From contig WBMZ01000355.1 in assembly GCA_013400975.1 (NCBI GenBank), positions 248,001 to 312,000 on the forward strand: 64,000 nt of DNA. The letters are read 5' to 3'. The stretch is from Atrichornis clamosus (lineage: Eukaryota; Chordata; Aves; Passeriformes; Menuridae). The notes beneath the pieces were generated by a model. It was not told the origin of the DNA. It ran no database searches and was given only the letters and a program-made list of their open reading frames with translations. Position 1 is the first letter of the stretch, and each line of letters opens with the position of its first letter. The translations under genes were made by a program, and so were the position numbers. Positions 1 to 12,180 of the stretch are shown here, piece by piece.

Positions 1-182
1 CTGGCAGGATGGAGAGGAGAATTCGAGGCACAAAATATAAAGATCACAGTTTGAGATAAGACCAATTTGCTGAAAACAGCAAAGAGATAAGAAAATGAAC
101 AGAAGCAGCAACAATACTAATGACAGAGGGTACAGGAAAGAGGTAAACGATTCACACAGAAGCCACAATACCCAACCATTCC
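1..182 (-). repeat. A-rich, possible LTR fragment at window edge
   Basis: A-rich stretch containing a 'gagataag' motif and a run of short A-rich words. It resembles, on the antisense strand, the 'gttgagataa...acagtttaa' part of avian endogenous retrovirus LTRs such as the one at 10634-11205. It abuts the CR1 reverse-transcriptase fragment abruptly, which would fit an LTR inserted into CR1. The piece is cut by the window edge and has no LTR terminus in view, so the assignment rests on short word similarity only. Confidence 0.3.
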
Positions 183-1455
183 TTTGCTAGGCTCAGAGGT
201 GTGACTGACCAGCCTGTAGCTCCCCAGCTCTTCCTTTTTACCCTTTCTAAAAGCAGAGGTTATATTTCCCTTTTTCCAATCTGTGGGAACTTCACTACTC
301 TGCCAAGACTTCTCAGATATGAAGAATGGCTTGGCAACTTCATGCACCACTTCCTTCAGACTCTGTGGATGCATCTCATCAGGTCCCATGGGCTTGTGCA
401 TCTTCAGGTTCCTCAGATGGTCCCAAACTTTATCTTCTCCTACAGGTGAAGGTTCCTCATTTTCCCAGTTACTTCTTTTGCCTTCTGCAACTTCTGTGAC
501 TTGGGTGGTATTGATGGAGCACTTGCCAGTGATGTCTGAGGTAAAAAGTACCTCTATCTTTCCCCAGTCTTCCTTTTATCACCAGCGTACCTGTAGAAGC
601 TTTTCTTGTGCCCTTGACATCCCTGGCCAGATATAATTCCACCAGTTCTTTCAGTTTTCTAACCTGCTCCCTGACTGCTCAAACAATCTCTCTGTTTTCC
701 TCCCAGGTTATGTGTTCCACCCTCTGTAGGATTCCTTTTTGGTTTGAGTTTGCCCACGAACTCCTTCTTCATCCATGCAGGCCTACAGGCGTTCGTGCCT
801 GACTTCCTCCTTACTGGGGTACATCACTCCTGAACTTGGAGGAAGTGATCCTTGAGTATCAACCAGCTCTCTTGGGCCCCTTCGCTCTCTGCAGGGCTTT
901 ATCCCATGGTGTACTACCAAGCGGAACCCTGAGGAGACCAGAGTCTGCTCTCCTGAAGTCCAGGGTAGTGAGCTTGCTATGCATCCTCTTTGTTCAAGGA
1001 TCTTGAATTCCTACATTTCATGGTCACTGCAGCCCAGGCCGCCCTTGACCTTCATATTCCACACCAGCCCCTCCTTGTTGGTGAGAACAAGGTTCAGAAC
1101 AGCACCTCTCCTCATTGGCTCATCTACCACTTGGAGAAGGAAGTTACCACTAACGCATTCCAGCAATTTCCTGGAATGGTAATACCCTGCTGTGTTTTCC
1201 CTCCAACAGATATCAGGGTGGTTGAAATCCCCCCGTGAGGAGCAGGGCCTGTGAACCTGAGAGTGCTCCTCTGCCTAAAGAGAGACTCATCTGCTTTGTA
1301 TTCCTGGTCAGACAGCCTGTATCAGACACCCCACTCTAATGTCACCTGTCCCTGCCCTTCCTTTAATCCTGACCCATAAGGTCATGGTCGGGTCCTCACC
1401 CATGCCAGGTGGAGCTCCCTGTGCTCCAGCTGGTCACAGATATTGAGCAGAAAGG
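183..1455 (-). pseudogene. CR1 LINE fragment, ORF2 endonuclease to RT start, decayed
   Basis: Read on the minus strand from about 1455 down, the translation follows CR1 ORF2. First comes the end of the apurinic-type endonuclease, with a recognisable DFNHPDICW-like motif around 1215-1190. Next are VLTNKEGL and LGCSDHE motifs (about 1085-1015), then the linker, then the start of the reverse transcriptase with GPDEMHPQSLKE (about 385-350) and SWQSSEVPTDWKKGNI (about 305-258). CR1 ORF2 encodes the endonuclease and reverse transcriptase that insert the element by target-primed reverse transcription. Several in-frame stops and frame changes break it, so it is not functional. RT palm and 3' end are absent; homology stops near 183, where A-rich DNA begins. 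CR1 identity is recognised from the protein motifs; the subfamily cannot be given. Confidence 0.88.
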
Positions 1456-1780
1456 TAGTGATATGACTCATTCTAAGATAAACAGATGAGCACGTGTTAT
1501 TGTAACCGGTACACTTGACTAATGATAATTTTCTCCCTACTGAATATTCTTAATGACAACATCAGATTCCATTTCATTGTACTGTTAGTAACAAATGAAA
1601 ACAATAAATAAGGGAATACGCATTTCCAAACAAAGAGCCATTTCATTTAGTGAGTCTGTACTGGACAAGTCTCTGCTGTAGTAGCAAATATAGAACTTTA
1701 GCAAATATAGAACAAAGCAGGAGATGAATGTGTTGTGCCTCTGAGAGATTTTCTACATAGGACCAGCACCATTAAAAGGA
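1456..1780. other. Unique A+T-rich DNA, nothing recognised
   Basis: Non-repetitive sequence between the CR1 fragment and the GC-richer block. A short direct duplication of 'agcaaatatagaac' is seen around 1682-1713. No coding signal or regulatory motif could be supported. Confidence 0.6.
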
Positions 1781-2315
1781 CTCAGTGCTCAAATCTGAAG
1801 CACAATAATTGCCTGGCACTGGCTCCCTGTGCCATTCTGCACTGAGTGCCTTTGTGCATCCAGGTTAAACTCCACTGCCAAGGGCAAACTGCAGAAGGGC
1901 ACCGGGAAGGTGGCATGACGTCGTTCTTGTACGGAGCCAAGCGCTCTGCAGGAGCTACTTTGGGTTGTTTCCCAGTTCTTTGAGACACAATTAATGAGGC
2001 CAAGACATAGCTTCAATCAAATTCAGTCTCACAGCAGAGCCTTTGCTGCAGCAACAATCTGTGCAATGTGCAGTAATGTCCTGTTGACAGTGCCACTGCA
2101 TGCAAGGCCTGAAGCCCACAGGGATGCTGAGCGTGTGAGAACGTACTCGAGCACACCGGTGCCTCCAGCAACCCTGCTTTCAGCAGGACGCCTTATGCCA
2201 GCTTTGGCAAGCATCCCCAACAGTAGGATCTCAGACTTCCCAGCTCCATGCAATGCTGTCCCCCTTACAAGTGATATGCAGTTGTGTACAAGTAGAATCA
2301 AGCAATTATAAAGGC
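1781..2315. other. GC-richer block of unknown nature
   Basis: About 530 bp that is clearly richer in G+C than the flanks and carries several CpG sites, with overlapping open frames on both strands: 105 codons plus at 1994-2311, and 90 codons minus at 2029-2301 followed by 75 minus at 1789-2016. The two minus frames lie end to end in different frames, so an old retroposed sequence with a frameshift is possible. I do not recognise the protein and see no poly-A tail or target duplication. Other explanations are an unclassified LTR or an old exon or UTR. Confidence 0.35.
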
Positions 2316-4084
2316 AGCAGTTTTATTCAGTTCTATGAGGTTTTTTACCAGTTCTGTGCTGTTGGGGTTTCTTTTCCTTTTTTGAATTCTGAAGGTTACT
2401 TGTCAGCCCAGAGTCAAGAGCTACAAAATCAAATTTGAAACTTTAATCAACTGCACTTGTAGAATACAAATTACATTTTTTCATGATATCAAGCAAGCTT
2501 TTTTATACAAAAGAAATTTAAGAATGCTTTGAAGACCAGACTTCTCAAATTAAGTGGGTTTTTTCCCTTGCTGTTAAATAGCTAACACCTGATGTAAAAG
2601 TAATTTTTAAATTCTTTTGATCCCAGTCAATGAATTACAGCAGATTATTAACATTTCTATTTACACTAAATGCATTTACATTTAAATTAACCTTATTTAA
2701 ATGCAACTTTGATTATTTTTAATGCTAATATAGCAATTTTTAAATTCCTTATGAACTCTTTTTTCTGACCAAATGCATTTAAAAAGCCAGCCGTGAAGTA
2801 GTACTCAAAATAATGGATACAACAAATCTGAATAAATTTTGCAAAAGGACTGATCAAACATAATGATTCATTAAGAACAGTCTAAAATGATGGAAAATAT
2901 AAACCCTGACACTTTCCTTGATGGTCTTAGTAAGTAACACTATCTTTGCTATAAATTTATTTTAGAAGTTATTTTAATGAGTCATCTTTTTTACCCCGCT
3001 CTTCTCAAGAGTCCTTCAGTGCTGCTCCTAAGTGTCAAGAAAATATGTGAATATATAAGGTTCATACTAACCTATCAGCCTCCTGAAACAGTATAAATGA
3101 ATACACAGTATTTTTTTCTGTAACATTGAAAAGACAACAATTTTATCTCTCTAATTTTACATATAACTACCTGTGTATGCCAGTTTGTGGCCGCTTTGTT
3201 AATGTTCACTGATTGTGAAGCCAATCAACCAGGACCAAAACAGATACATTATTAAAATAAATTTGCAAGTGATTGCATACTTGAAAAGGTCACTGTACAG
3301 ACTAGACAGCATTATACACACAAAAAAAAAAGATTAAAAGTTAAGCAAAATCAACTTATAGTTTTCAATATAGTAACTTGGCCTTAAATTATGATTGCCT
3401 CCTAAAACTGCTAAGCCTGCTGTAAGAGAAATATTTTCAAAAATATTTAAGATATTTAGAGACGCAAATCACATTCTTAAATGTTTTCTCAATAATAAAC
3501 TGGGTAATTATTGATTTGTTTCCTACATTTCCTCACTTGGCTTCAACATTTTCTAAACGTTAGGATATTCATTACTTGTTCCTTCACAGCCTGCAAGATT
3601 TAAGCCAAGAATGGAGGTTTTTGGAAGTTAACTGCTGAGAGCATGTGGTTGAAAAAAAAGGGAAAGTGTGCAAAACAGCTAAATATAACTTGCATTTACA
3701 TAGTATCTTCAGAAAAAAAGTGTACAGAGTAATTTAATATACATTAAATAAAGCACTATAGGTTGGGGCAAGGAAGGCTAACAGCAATTCCCAGTTATTA
3801 ACAACAGAGAAAACAATAATGCTAAATAAATTAGAAAAGATAATAATGACAGTAAGCAGCCTAAAGATTGCTAGTTAAAGATTGCTATTTGATAAAATAA
3901 ATGGGATATGTAAAATGGCAGAGCAATGATGCCTTTTTGAAGACATCTTTTCAATATCAATCTCACAATAGTTTGTGTTTGTTTTTTTTTTTTTTGGGTC
4001 TCAACTAGGGCCAATTGGACAAAACTAAAGAATCAGATTTTTAAGGAAAAAAATCAGAATTTAAATCACACAGCTGTCATCCTG
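2316..4084. other. Unique A+T-rich DNA
   Basis: Strongly A+T-rich sequence with homopolymer runs (A at about 3320, T at about 3982). The stretch at 2600-2760, with many TTTAAAT, AATTA and ATGCAT words, looks like the kind of sequence that can be a conserved noncoding element, but this cannot be shown from one genome. No gene, repeat family or RNA was identified. Confidence 0.5.
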
Positions 4085-4290
4085 TCAGCGACTACAGGAA
4101 TGTAAGCATTGGAACAAGTTCTCCAGAGAGACTGTGCAGTCTCAGTCCTCGGAGATTTTGAAGACCAGATTGGACAAAGTCCACAACAACTGCCTATGAA
4201 ATCAAAATTGACTCATCTTTGAGCAGGAGTGTGGATTGGAGTCCTTCTGAGGAGGGCTCTGTGATCTAAACAATGAGGTATATTTTGTAT
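4085..4290 (+). repeat. CR1 LINE 3' end fragment, old
   Basis: Plus-strand match to the CR1 3' region: 'attggaacaagttctccagagagactgtgcagtctcagtcctcggagattttgaagaccagattggacaaag', followed by the 'tttgagcaggag.gtggattggagtcc' segment. The copy is strongly diverged and its terminal repeat is hardly visible, so it is an old 5'-truncated insertion. Confidence 0.8.
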
Positions 4291-5130
4291 GAAGCTGAAA
4301 TAACCAACATATGAGCTTGAAACCTTTATACATTCATCTATACATTTCTACAGCTTACTGCTTTTCGGGGCTTTTTTTCTTCCTTTTTTTTTTTCTCCGA
4401 TATTTGTCCTTCTGCTTTCTTTTCAGTTTCTGATGCTGATCTGGACTACAAATTCCTGAATTGCATCTCAAATACTTTCCAATTCTTCATCAATTCATTT
4501 CATACAATATTTTGCATTTTTCACTTTTGAGCTTTTTGCAAAAGCAAGCCTGCCTTTCTGTTGTCCAGTAGTTGTGTGACTCCCTTTTAAAATTTCAAAG
4601 CTGATATTATGACCACTGGAACAGAATATTTTTCCAAATATTAAGTATCACACTGAAGCATGTGTTGCAATCTCTGTATTTCAATTCAATGCAGACATTA
4701 AAGACAAATTGCATTTGCTCATAAAGGCCAAATCATGCTGCTGTCTAAAGGATCACAACCTTCTTGTTTAGCAATAATGAAGTGACATCTGATTAGAAAC
4801 ATGTGCAAAAGAAATTTAGCTGAAGGAGTTACACAAAGGTGTCAAATCATCAGATGGAGTCAAGGAATTTCAGTGCAAAATTTTGGCTGAAACCAAGATA
4901 GAGTCAACTATGCTCTGACTTGGCCAGTGCTTGCACAATAGTTTGAAGGATTGGAAATGTGCAACATGCTTTCTCTTCGCATAGGAGACAGAGTTCTGAG
5001 TTCTGAAAAGTATTTGTGTAGACAGGGAGAAAACATTTCTTTATACTCCTATTTTACACTTCTGATCTGACATAACAGGATCATTCTCGGAAGCTTGAAT
5101 ATATATAGATCTTCAGTTCTCATTCAACAT

Positions 5131-5161
5131 TTTGTGTGTGTTTATATATATATATATATAT
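5131..5161. repeat. (TG)n/(TA)n microsatellite
   Basis: A short alternating tract: gtgtgtgt followed by about ten TA units. It is a simple sequence repeat and likely length-polymorphic. Confidence 0.85.
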
Positions 5162-6611
5162 CAATTATATTTGTATGATTCTATGATTTCAAGCAGTAAG
5201 ATTATAAACTTGCTGCACAGAGTCATGGAAGTATGAAATTTCCACAACCTACCACAGTTCCATCATAAACCTGCCAGACAAACTCTTAATAAAAAAAATT
5301 TCAAAAGTAGGCAAATATTTAGCTAGATAGTGAAAGTCTCTTCCAATAGGGTTTCCTTAAGAAGATTGGTTAAACTATGAATTTCAAACTTTCTCAAACA
5401 TGCAAACAAGAGATGGTATAGCTTTAGTAAACAGGAAGATTAATGACTTCTTCTTGATAAAATTTAAAGAGATAATCCCCACCCATTTTACATAACGTTT
5501 TATCATACAGTTCAATCCAGACAAGTGGGGTTTGTTTATTTGGTAATTTAGTACCAAAAAAAAGTTGCCATTCAGGTGTTCTTGTAGATGAAGAACGTAA
5601 GATGCAAATAAAACTTGATATGAAAATAAATCATTGCCATTTGCAGACATTTAAAGGCTTAATAGATCTATAGCTTATGCTGAAATTCTGAAGTCCCAGC
5701 ATCTGTTCATAAAGCAGTTGTTTTACTACCCGCTATGTTACCTGTTAATTTTCACACTGAAGAGTGGGTGCAGGTACTGAATGACTTGGTCAAAGCTAGT
5801 TAAAAGTGCTCGTCTGTGAATCAAGATAATCTGTACAATCAAAACCTAAAGTGACCTTGTGTAGGCAGGAAGTTTGCAGGGATGTATAAAAGGCATAAAA
5901 AGTGACCAGTAAGTCCTTCCAGTTATGGGTGCAGTCTATGCCTTTGGCACTACTATCCTTCTGATGCATGCTGGTTTTCCTCACCTCAAAACCAAAAAAA
6001 AATACAAACTGCAGATACACCATTTCTGCTAAAAGTAAGGGAAATTCTTCAAAGTTGTAGAGAAGATGATTGCCCAGAACTGCAGTATGATCACCGTGGT
6101 TCTGGTCTTGGACCACATAGCTCTATTTCTGGTCACTGTCTCTGTCATCAGAGCCTCTGGGGCAGCTGTATGGAACAAAACCCCTGCCTTGCACATGCCT
6201 GGCTTCCTTCCCTACATCTACCATCCTCTTTTGCTTGTTAAACTGTTACTCCTGTCTGCGCTCTGTGCAATACTCGCTCCCACTGCAGCAAAGGGAGACC
6301 CCTCCTCATCCTCCTTCTCCTAGAAACAGCAGCTCCTCTGCAGAAAGTGGTCTGGCATGTTCTTTAATGCATTAATTGATCTGTCAGTTAACTCCTGCTC
6401 ACACAAATGCCCCGTTCCTTTCCTTATTTGCTGCTGCTGGGGCTACACTGCACTAGAGACTTACTGGCTAGAATTCCATATTTCTGTTGAAAAACATAAT
6501 TCTCCATGAAAGATTCTATTTCAAAGTTTTGCATAGGTAAACTGCCAATATATGCCACAAAATTAATCACAAAGAGGACAAAGATATTCTTAAAAATATG
6601 ACCTAGGTCTG

Positions 6612-6712
6612 CAAAATAATAGTTTGTTGGTTTGTTTTTGTTGTTTTTGTTGTGGGTTTTTTGTTAGGTTGTTTTTTTCTGGTTTTGGTTCTTTTTTTTG
6701 GTGGGGGGTTGT
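6612..6712. repeat. G/T-rich low-complexity stretch
   Basis: Runs of T separated by G or GG (gtttgttggtttgtttttgttg and the like) end in 'ggtggggggttg'. The reverse strand is a Lys/Pro/Asn-rich open frame that is a by-product of composition. Confidence 0.75.
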
Positions 6713-9700
6713 TACTATGTTGCCTATCTTTATAATCCAGGTGAAATCTTATTGTTGCTATATCTTCTGAATTAAAAAAAAATTGATTGTCTATATTGAA
6801 ACTAGTCAAGTAAAACAATGCACCCAGTTAAGCTGTGACCTTCTGTTTATACTGCTAAAAGCTGGCATCTAAAAGACACAGTAGCCAGTGTGCTGATTTT
6901 TTAAATTATGACATGCAAGCAGAATACGAAAGCAGGAGCTGAGTTCACCATTACAAAGAGCATTACATTTAGATGAGTGAAGAACAATTACAGCAAATAG
7001 CTTCAAGGATGACATTATGTAGTGGAAAAATGGGGGAAAGGGAGAAAAATAATCCCTCCATTTCTATGCTTCACCTCAATACATTTTCAATGGCCTGTAA
7101 TATTATTCCTCTCTAAAAAGAGTACTATTTCCACTTCTCTCAACTAGGGCTTCTGTGCAAGTCATCAGTTGAAAAGAAAGGGCATGAAAAATATTTCAGC
7201 CACTCGTCCTTGGTCAAACCCAGTGCAGTTACTACAGAAGCCACGAGATGGCATATGGTTTGTGCCCTGACTATCAGTATAAATAAAAGCTTGTGTTAGG
7301 AATTAGAAGGATCAGTTACTACAGCTTTATTAGTTTCATTGTCTTTTTAACCATAAACATTTTCCATTTTATAAGTGCAAAATCTAAGATTTTACTTGTA
7401 GCAACTATTGTAGTTTCAGGAAACATAATTCAAGGGCATCCAGAAAGTATACACAAACCATGGCAGTGAAATAGTTCTGCTTTTACCTAAAAGCCCACTG
7501 CAGTGTGCTCACAGATCTCTTTTGGTTAATGTAAGCTGACTACAGCAAACAAAACAGATTTGTAAAGCTATCTGAATGATCCAAACACAAGTACAGCATG
7601 CAAATCCCAGTGAATATAGCCTACAACTTGCTTACAATCCCTCAATTTCTTTTATCAAATGCATTCACAACTAAGGCAATATTTAGGAATCCTACACATC
7701 TGCATCATTCCTACAGCACTATTGATGTCCATCAAAATTGTTGTTTAGTAAACCCATTTTCTTCTCCATGGAAATTACCTGAATTATGGCAAGTGAGACA
7801 AACAACTCCATGGAAACGCTACAAGAGCAGACAGTCTTGTTCGTTTCCATGAATTCATCCCCAAATCCTGCTCATATTTGGGATAAACACAAATAATTGT
7901 ATTCCATGAAAGTTTTCAGGGTTTGATCTACAATTTTATTCTGTATTGCAATGAAGGAGGCATCTCTTAACCAGCAGGGGTGGTGTGGTGGGTAGCAGGA
8001 CAGTGACTGCTTTCTACTTTAGTACATCTCTGTGATCATTTCTGGTCTCAGTAGGAACTCCTCCTTCAGCTTTTCTAAACACACTTTCTGGCATCATACA
8101 GCGGTTTGGTATCGCCTTTTTTCCAATTTCAGACACTGAAAACTGTCCTGAAGAAGACAGATATGAGAAACTTTGAAGTAAATACCAGCTTTGCCTCTGC
8201 CATAGTTCACACTAGACCAGAATGTCCAGTAAGACATTCCTTTGGATTAATAGACATTGACTATTACATTTCAAATGTCTCTTCTGAGTGTTTTACAGGC
8301 TAATTTTGCTTTTAATGCAAAGAGTATAATTATGAAAAGTATCTATAAACCCCTTTCAAGTGAGCTAGCAAAGCAATACTCCAGCTTCCTTAATAAAACC
8401 TCTTTGAGCTGCAGTGTTTTTAGGTTTCAAATATTAAAGCTACATTTTATGTGGTGCTTATCTACCACAGTGACAGGATTCTAAAAGATGGTTTCCAATT
8501 CAATTCACAGTAGTCCCATCTACTGCTTATTGATATTCCTAAGCTTGTGTAAAATTATATCATGTTTTCTTTCCAGTCTGGGAGTATTTCTCTGTTTTGG
8601 ATTTTATTAAACCTAATAATCTTATAGCTAAATTTGTCTTATACAAGTCAGGCTGCAGCCATATACTAGAGAAGAGATTCATGAGATAAAATGCTGTTCT
8701 CCAGCCCTATCCCTTCTGATTTCTTCAGCAGAATTCTTCCACCCTAAAAGGACAGGGTTACTATTTTGTTTTCTAGAATCAGTTCCAAAGTCCACCAGCA
8801 GCTTGTATGTGATCAAGTGGTATGGGAACAAACGTATTTAGAAAATCACTTGGTGCACAGTTTTCACAATTACATAGTGTTTCACTTCATTCTTAAAGGT
8901 GTTAACACAGGTCCATTGTAACATTGACTTAGGTTCACTTAGTATAAAAGTAGTCCAGAAATACCTATATGATTAATCATCTCAATACAGTAGATTAAAC
9001 CAGTTTTTAAGGGAATTGCAGACTGCAGAAGACAACTGCTTTATATGCGTGAAACAAAAGAAACATTCTTTTATTGTCTCTTGTTCCTTGCCTTTGAAAT
9101 TCACTACTTTGGCACTTCAAAAAACAACACCAGAAGGCAAGATAAAGATGATGACAGCAGGGGAAGACTCAGGAAGAAGGGGAAGGAAGACCGTATTTCT
9201 TTTCTCAAGGGTTTGTTGTGGCCATGAAAGATTTATGCAGTATAACAATTATAGATAGTTGTTTTCCTTCGCTATCTAATTAGAGTAAAATTGCATTAAG
9301 AAATTGAATACATTTTTTATTCCATTCAATTCCATTATAAGGGACACGAGCATTCAACAAACTGCAATAGGTAGAAGAAAAGATCTACTACATTTGGCTG
9401 CATTCAAGCATAACTCCCATGCAGCAGCATCAAAACAGCACGGACTTTTTGTATACAACTTGTGGCACAGCAAGCTGCCTGAAACCTGCATGCAAAGGAA
9501 AATGCTTAATTCCCCCTCTCCCTTAAAATTACACCCTGCAAAATATTTATGGCAGACACTTAGCTTAAGTTGATGCAAAATACATGACACTCTCCATGGG
9601 GAATAATGACCCCTCAGGTGAGCTAAACACTGGAAAAGTGAACACAAATATGACATGTACACAGCACATGTGAACTTTAACTCGAAATTGCTACTATCAT

Positions 9701-9965
9701 GACAGCATCTGTGAAAGAAGAAACTGGTTTGTCAGTAAAAGGGTTTAACAGAGACCTAATTTAGACAATGAAGGACTTGCAAGGGTTCTCAGACTTCAAA
9801 GAACTTTAAACATCAGATATTGAACATGTGCAGCAATAAAAGCATATGGAGAAAGGTGAGAAGGGCTTCAAACTCATTCTAAAGCACAATTAATATCAAT
9901 CTCATTTAATTGTCAACACGATTGTAATTTCTGTCACTCTGAGGGGAAAAAAAAAAAGAATGGGA

Positions 9966-10115
9966 AGAGGACACCTGAAAGGCCTCAAGGCCATATTTGG
10001 CAGAGCTTTGAGCAACCTGGTCTACTGGAAGATGCCCCTGCCCACGGCAGGGGGATTGGAACTAGATGATCTTTAAAATCCTTTCTAACCCAAACCACTC
10101 AGTGATTCTATGATA
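9966..10115 (+). repeat. CR1 LINE 3' end fragment
   Basis: The plus-strand CR1 tail is clear: 'ggcagagctttgagcaacctggtctactggaagatgcccctgcccacggcagggggattggaactagatgatctttaaaatcc', then 'ttctaacccaaaccactcagtgattctatgat'. It is 5' truncated to about 150 bp. The terminal ATTCTATGAT unit marks the true 3' end. A poly-A run just upstream at about 9947 belongs to the flank. Confidence 0.92.
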
Positions 10116-10633
10116 TTAAAGCTGTTTCCAGGCTGAACCAAGGTTAGTGAGATACTACAGAAACCTCCTGTGCGTTTTCATTAGTCCCAGGTGCTAATCC
10201 AAGGCCACTAGGCATGACAAGCAGCAGAAAGTAGCCATTCCAAAATTAGTAAAGCAGACTGCACTTCATCGTTGTGTTTTCCATCTGATTCACTGCTCTT
10301 TAACCAAGGTTCCCAAAGCAATAAATCAAATCACCTACACCAATGTGGTCTTCGCAAAACAAGTCTGAAGTAAAAATCTTTAAAAAGGCTGGTCTGACTG
10401 CATGCATGCCTTCTAGGCATGATGAACCTGTTTGTATCTCCCTGATTCTTTTTTCACCTGACGTTTTCTCCATTTTTCTTCCTTATATTTTGCTTCTCTC
10501 AGGCTCTTCAAAACCTACTGCAAACTGAGTATTGTAAGTTTTAATAAAAACTTACTTAAACTGGAATAAACTTAATTTTCCATTTTCAGGTGTTATAAGT
10601 CATTATATAATTTATAGTCTCCTAAAAAACCCT
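10116..10633. other. Unique DNA between CR1 and the LTR
   Basis: No repeat family or gene was recognised. A 61-codon plus-strand open frame at 10343-10528 is not convincing. Confidence 0.5.
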
Positions 10634-11205
10634 CTTGTGGTTTAACCCCAGTAGGCAGCTAACCACCACACAGCTGCTCACTCCCTCCCGGTGGGATGAG
10701 GGAGAGGATGGGAAGGGTGGAAGTGACAAAATTCGAGGGTTGAGATAAAGACAGTTAAATAGGTAAAGCAAAAGTCATACACAAGCAAAACAAAACAAGG
10801 AATTCATTCCCCACTGCCCATGGCAGGCAGGCTTTCAGTCATCCCCAAGACAGCAGGGCTCCATCGCACGTAACGGTGACAAATGCCACAACTCCAAATG
10901 TCCCCTCTTCCTTCTTCTTCCCCCAAATTTTATTGCTGAGCGCAAATCATATGGTATGGAATATTCCTTTGGTTAGTTGGGATCAGCTGTCATGGCTCTG
11001 TCCCCTCACAATTTCTTGTGCATCTACAGCCTATTCTACTGCAGGGCGCTTTGAGAAGCAGGAAAACCTCGATTCTGTGTGAGCATGGCCCAGCAAACAC
11101 AAAAATATCTGTGTTGTAATCACTCTTTTCATCACAAGTCCAAAACACATCACCCTACCAGCTACTATGAAAACAAGAAACTCTCCCCCAACCAAAACCA
11201 ATAGA
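10634..11205 (-). mobile_element. Solo LTR of an avian endogenous retrovirus
   Basis: The plus strand starts with 'tgtggtttaaccccag', the reverse complement of a typical LTR 3' end in birds, and ends near 'ccagctactatgaaaacaagaaactctcccccaaccaaaacca', the complement of the LTR start. In between are the known landmarks of this family in antisense: 'gggttgagataaagacagtt', 'catatggtatggaatattcctttgg', and 'gatcagctgtcatggctctgtcccctc'. The element therefore lies on the minus strand. No gag, pol or env sequence flanks it, so it is a solo LTR left by recombination between the two LTRs of a provirus. It is moderately diverged. The family name (for example an ERVL- or ERVK-type LTR) cannot be fixed without a repeat library. 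Confidence 0.82.
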
Positions 11206-11499
11206 AAATTAGAAAACCTCAACAACCTGTCCGAGATATTGCCTCCCAACCAAATGTAAGACCAGCAATATCAATTGGACCAATGTGTATCCTATGTCCC
11301 AAAGTAACCAGAAGAGGAAAAAGGACAATTCCCACGCAGTTTCAATAGCTGAGTGTGCTGACCCCTGCTCTGGGAGTTTATCTCCTACTCTCCTGTATGA
11401 GCAGAAGGGAGACTAGAGGAAGGTCACTACTGCAGTTCCTTAATCTGCACCACCACAGACTTTGGGAATGGAACCTTCCTCAAACCTGAGTAGTATGGG
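11206..11499. other. Unique DNA between LTR and CR1 fragment
   Basis: Nothing recognisable apart from the flanking repeats. Confidence 0.5.
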
Positions 11500-11610
11500 A
11501 ATACCCAGAATAGAATAAATCAGAATAATGGTCAGTTGAAAGGGACCTGCAGGGATCTAGTCCAACTGCACGACCACTTCAGGGCAGACCAAAAGTTAAA
11601 GCAAATTATA
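11500..11610 (-). repeat. CR1 LINE 3' end fragment, diverged subfamily
   Basis: On the plus strand 'agaatagaataaatcagaataatggtcagttgaaagggacctgcagggatctagtccaactgcacgaccacttcagggc' is the complement of the 3' end of a CR1 subfamily different from the others here. It carries the 'gtccaactgcatgaccacttcagggc' signature. Only about 100 bp remain. Confidence 0.75.
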
Positions 11611-12180
11611 CTGTATTGTTACTGCATACGAGGGTGAAGAGCTCAGCTCCTCCCTCTTCACTCAGATGTGGTGCAGCCCCCTAATGTCACTACCTGGCCC
11701 CTAAAGCTTATCCACACAACGTAGCTCCTCTACCTAGGTGTGCACCTCTGTCACTGTCCCACTCCAGCAGACACTTGGATGAAGTGTCTTAATAGTTCTA
11801 TCCTGGGCAGGACTTTGCTCTGGCTGTTGCATCTGAGGACGTTCTTGACTGATTTACCAAGGTCAGAGACCTTCTGGACTACGTCCTTCTGGATATGTGG
11901 CCCCCATGATGTGCATGCTGCTCTCAAGACATCCTGTCTACTTGCATGTCCCCAGCAGTTTTTTCAAGAGGTGAAAATCCCATACACTCCTATTCCTTTT
12001 GCCTCTCAAGGTTGTCCCATTGATAGGATAACTACTGCCTGACACTCTGTTTCATGTTGGCCATTTTCTGTGCTCTGTGCTTTTACTAATAATTTCAAGT
12101 ATAGGAGAAGGGGTTTGGGGTTTGCAATTTTTTTTTTTTTTCAACTGTGGTGACCAAATCTGGGAATGACTATAACTAAG
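11611..12180. other. GC-richer block of unknown nature
   Basis: Follows the CR1 fragment directly and is less A+T-rich than its surroundings up to about 12060; a T-run at 12129-12141 marks the change back. A 100-codon plus-strand open frame (11740-12042) has no recognisable motif. It could be an older, unrecognised part of a transposable element, such as the upstream body of the adjoining CR1, but I could not align it to CR1 ORF2. Confidence 0.3.

Larger units (their letters stand above)
4291..9965. other. Unique A+T-rich DNA with small low-complexity tracts
   Basis: No gene could be supported over 5.7 kb. The longest open frames (106 codons minus at 5796-6116; 85 codons plus at 6066-6323) are within chance length for A+T-rich DNA and match nothing I know. 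Minor features are a TG/TA tract at 5131-5161 and a G/T-rich low-complexity stretch at 6612-6712. A short polypurine run at about 9125-9195 gives a Lys/Arg-rich frame of no evident meaning. Confidence 0.5.

Noticed and set aside
6066..6323. Hydrophobic 85-codon open frame resembling a signal peptide start
   Set aside because: No conserved motif, no splice or promoter signal, and overlapped by an open frame on the other strand.
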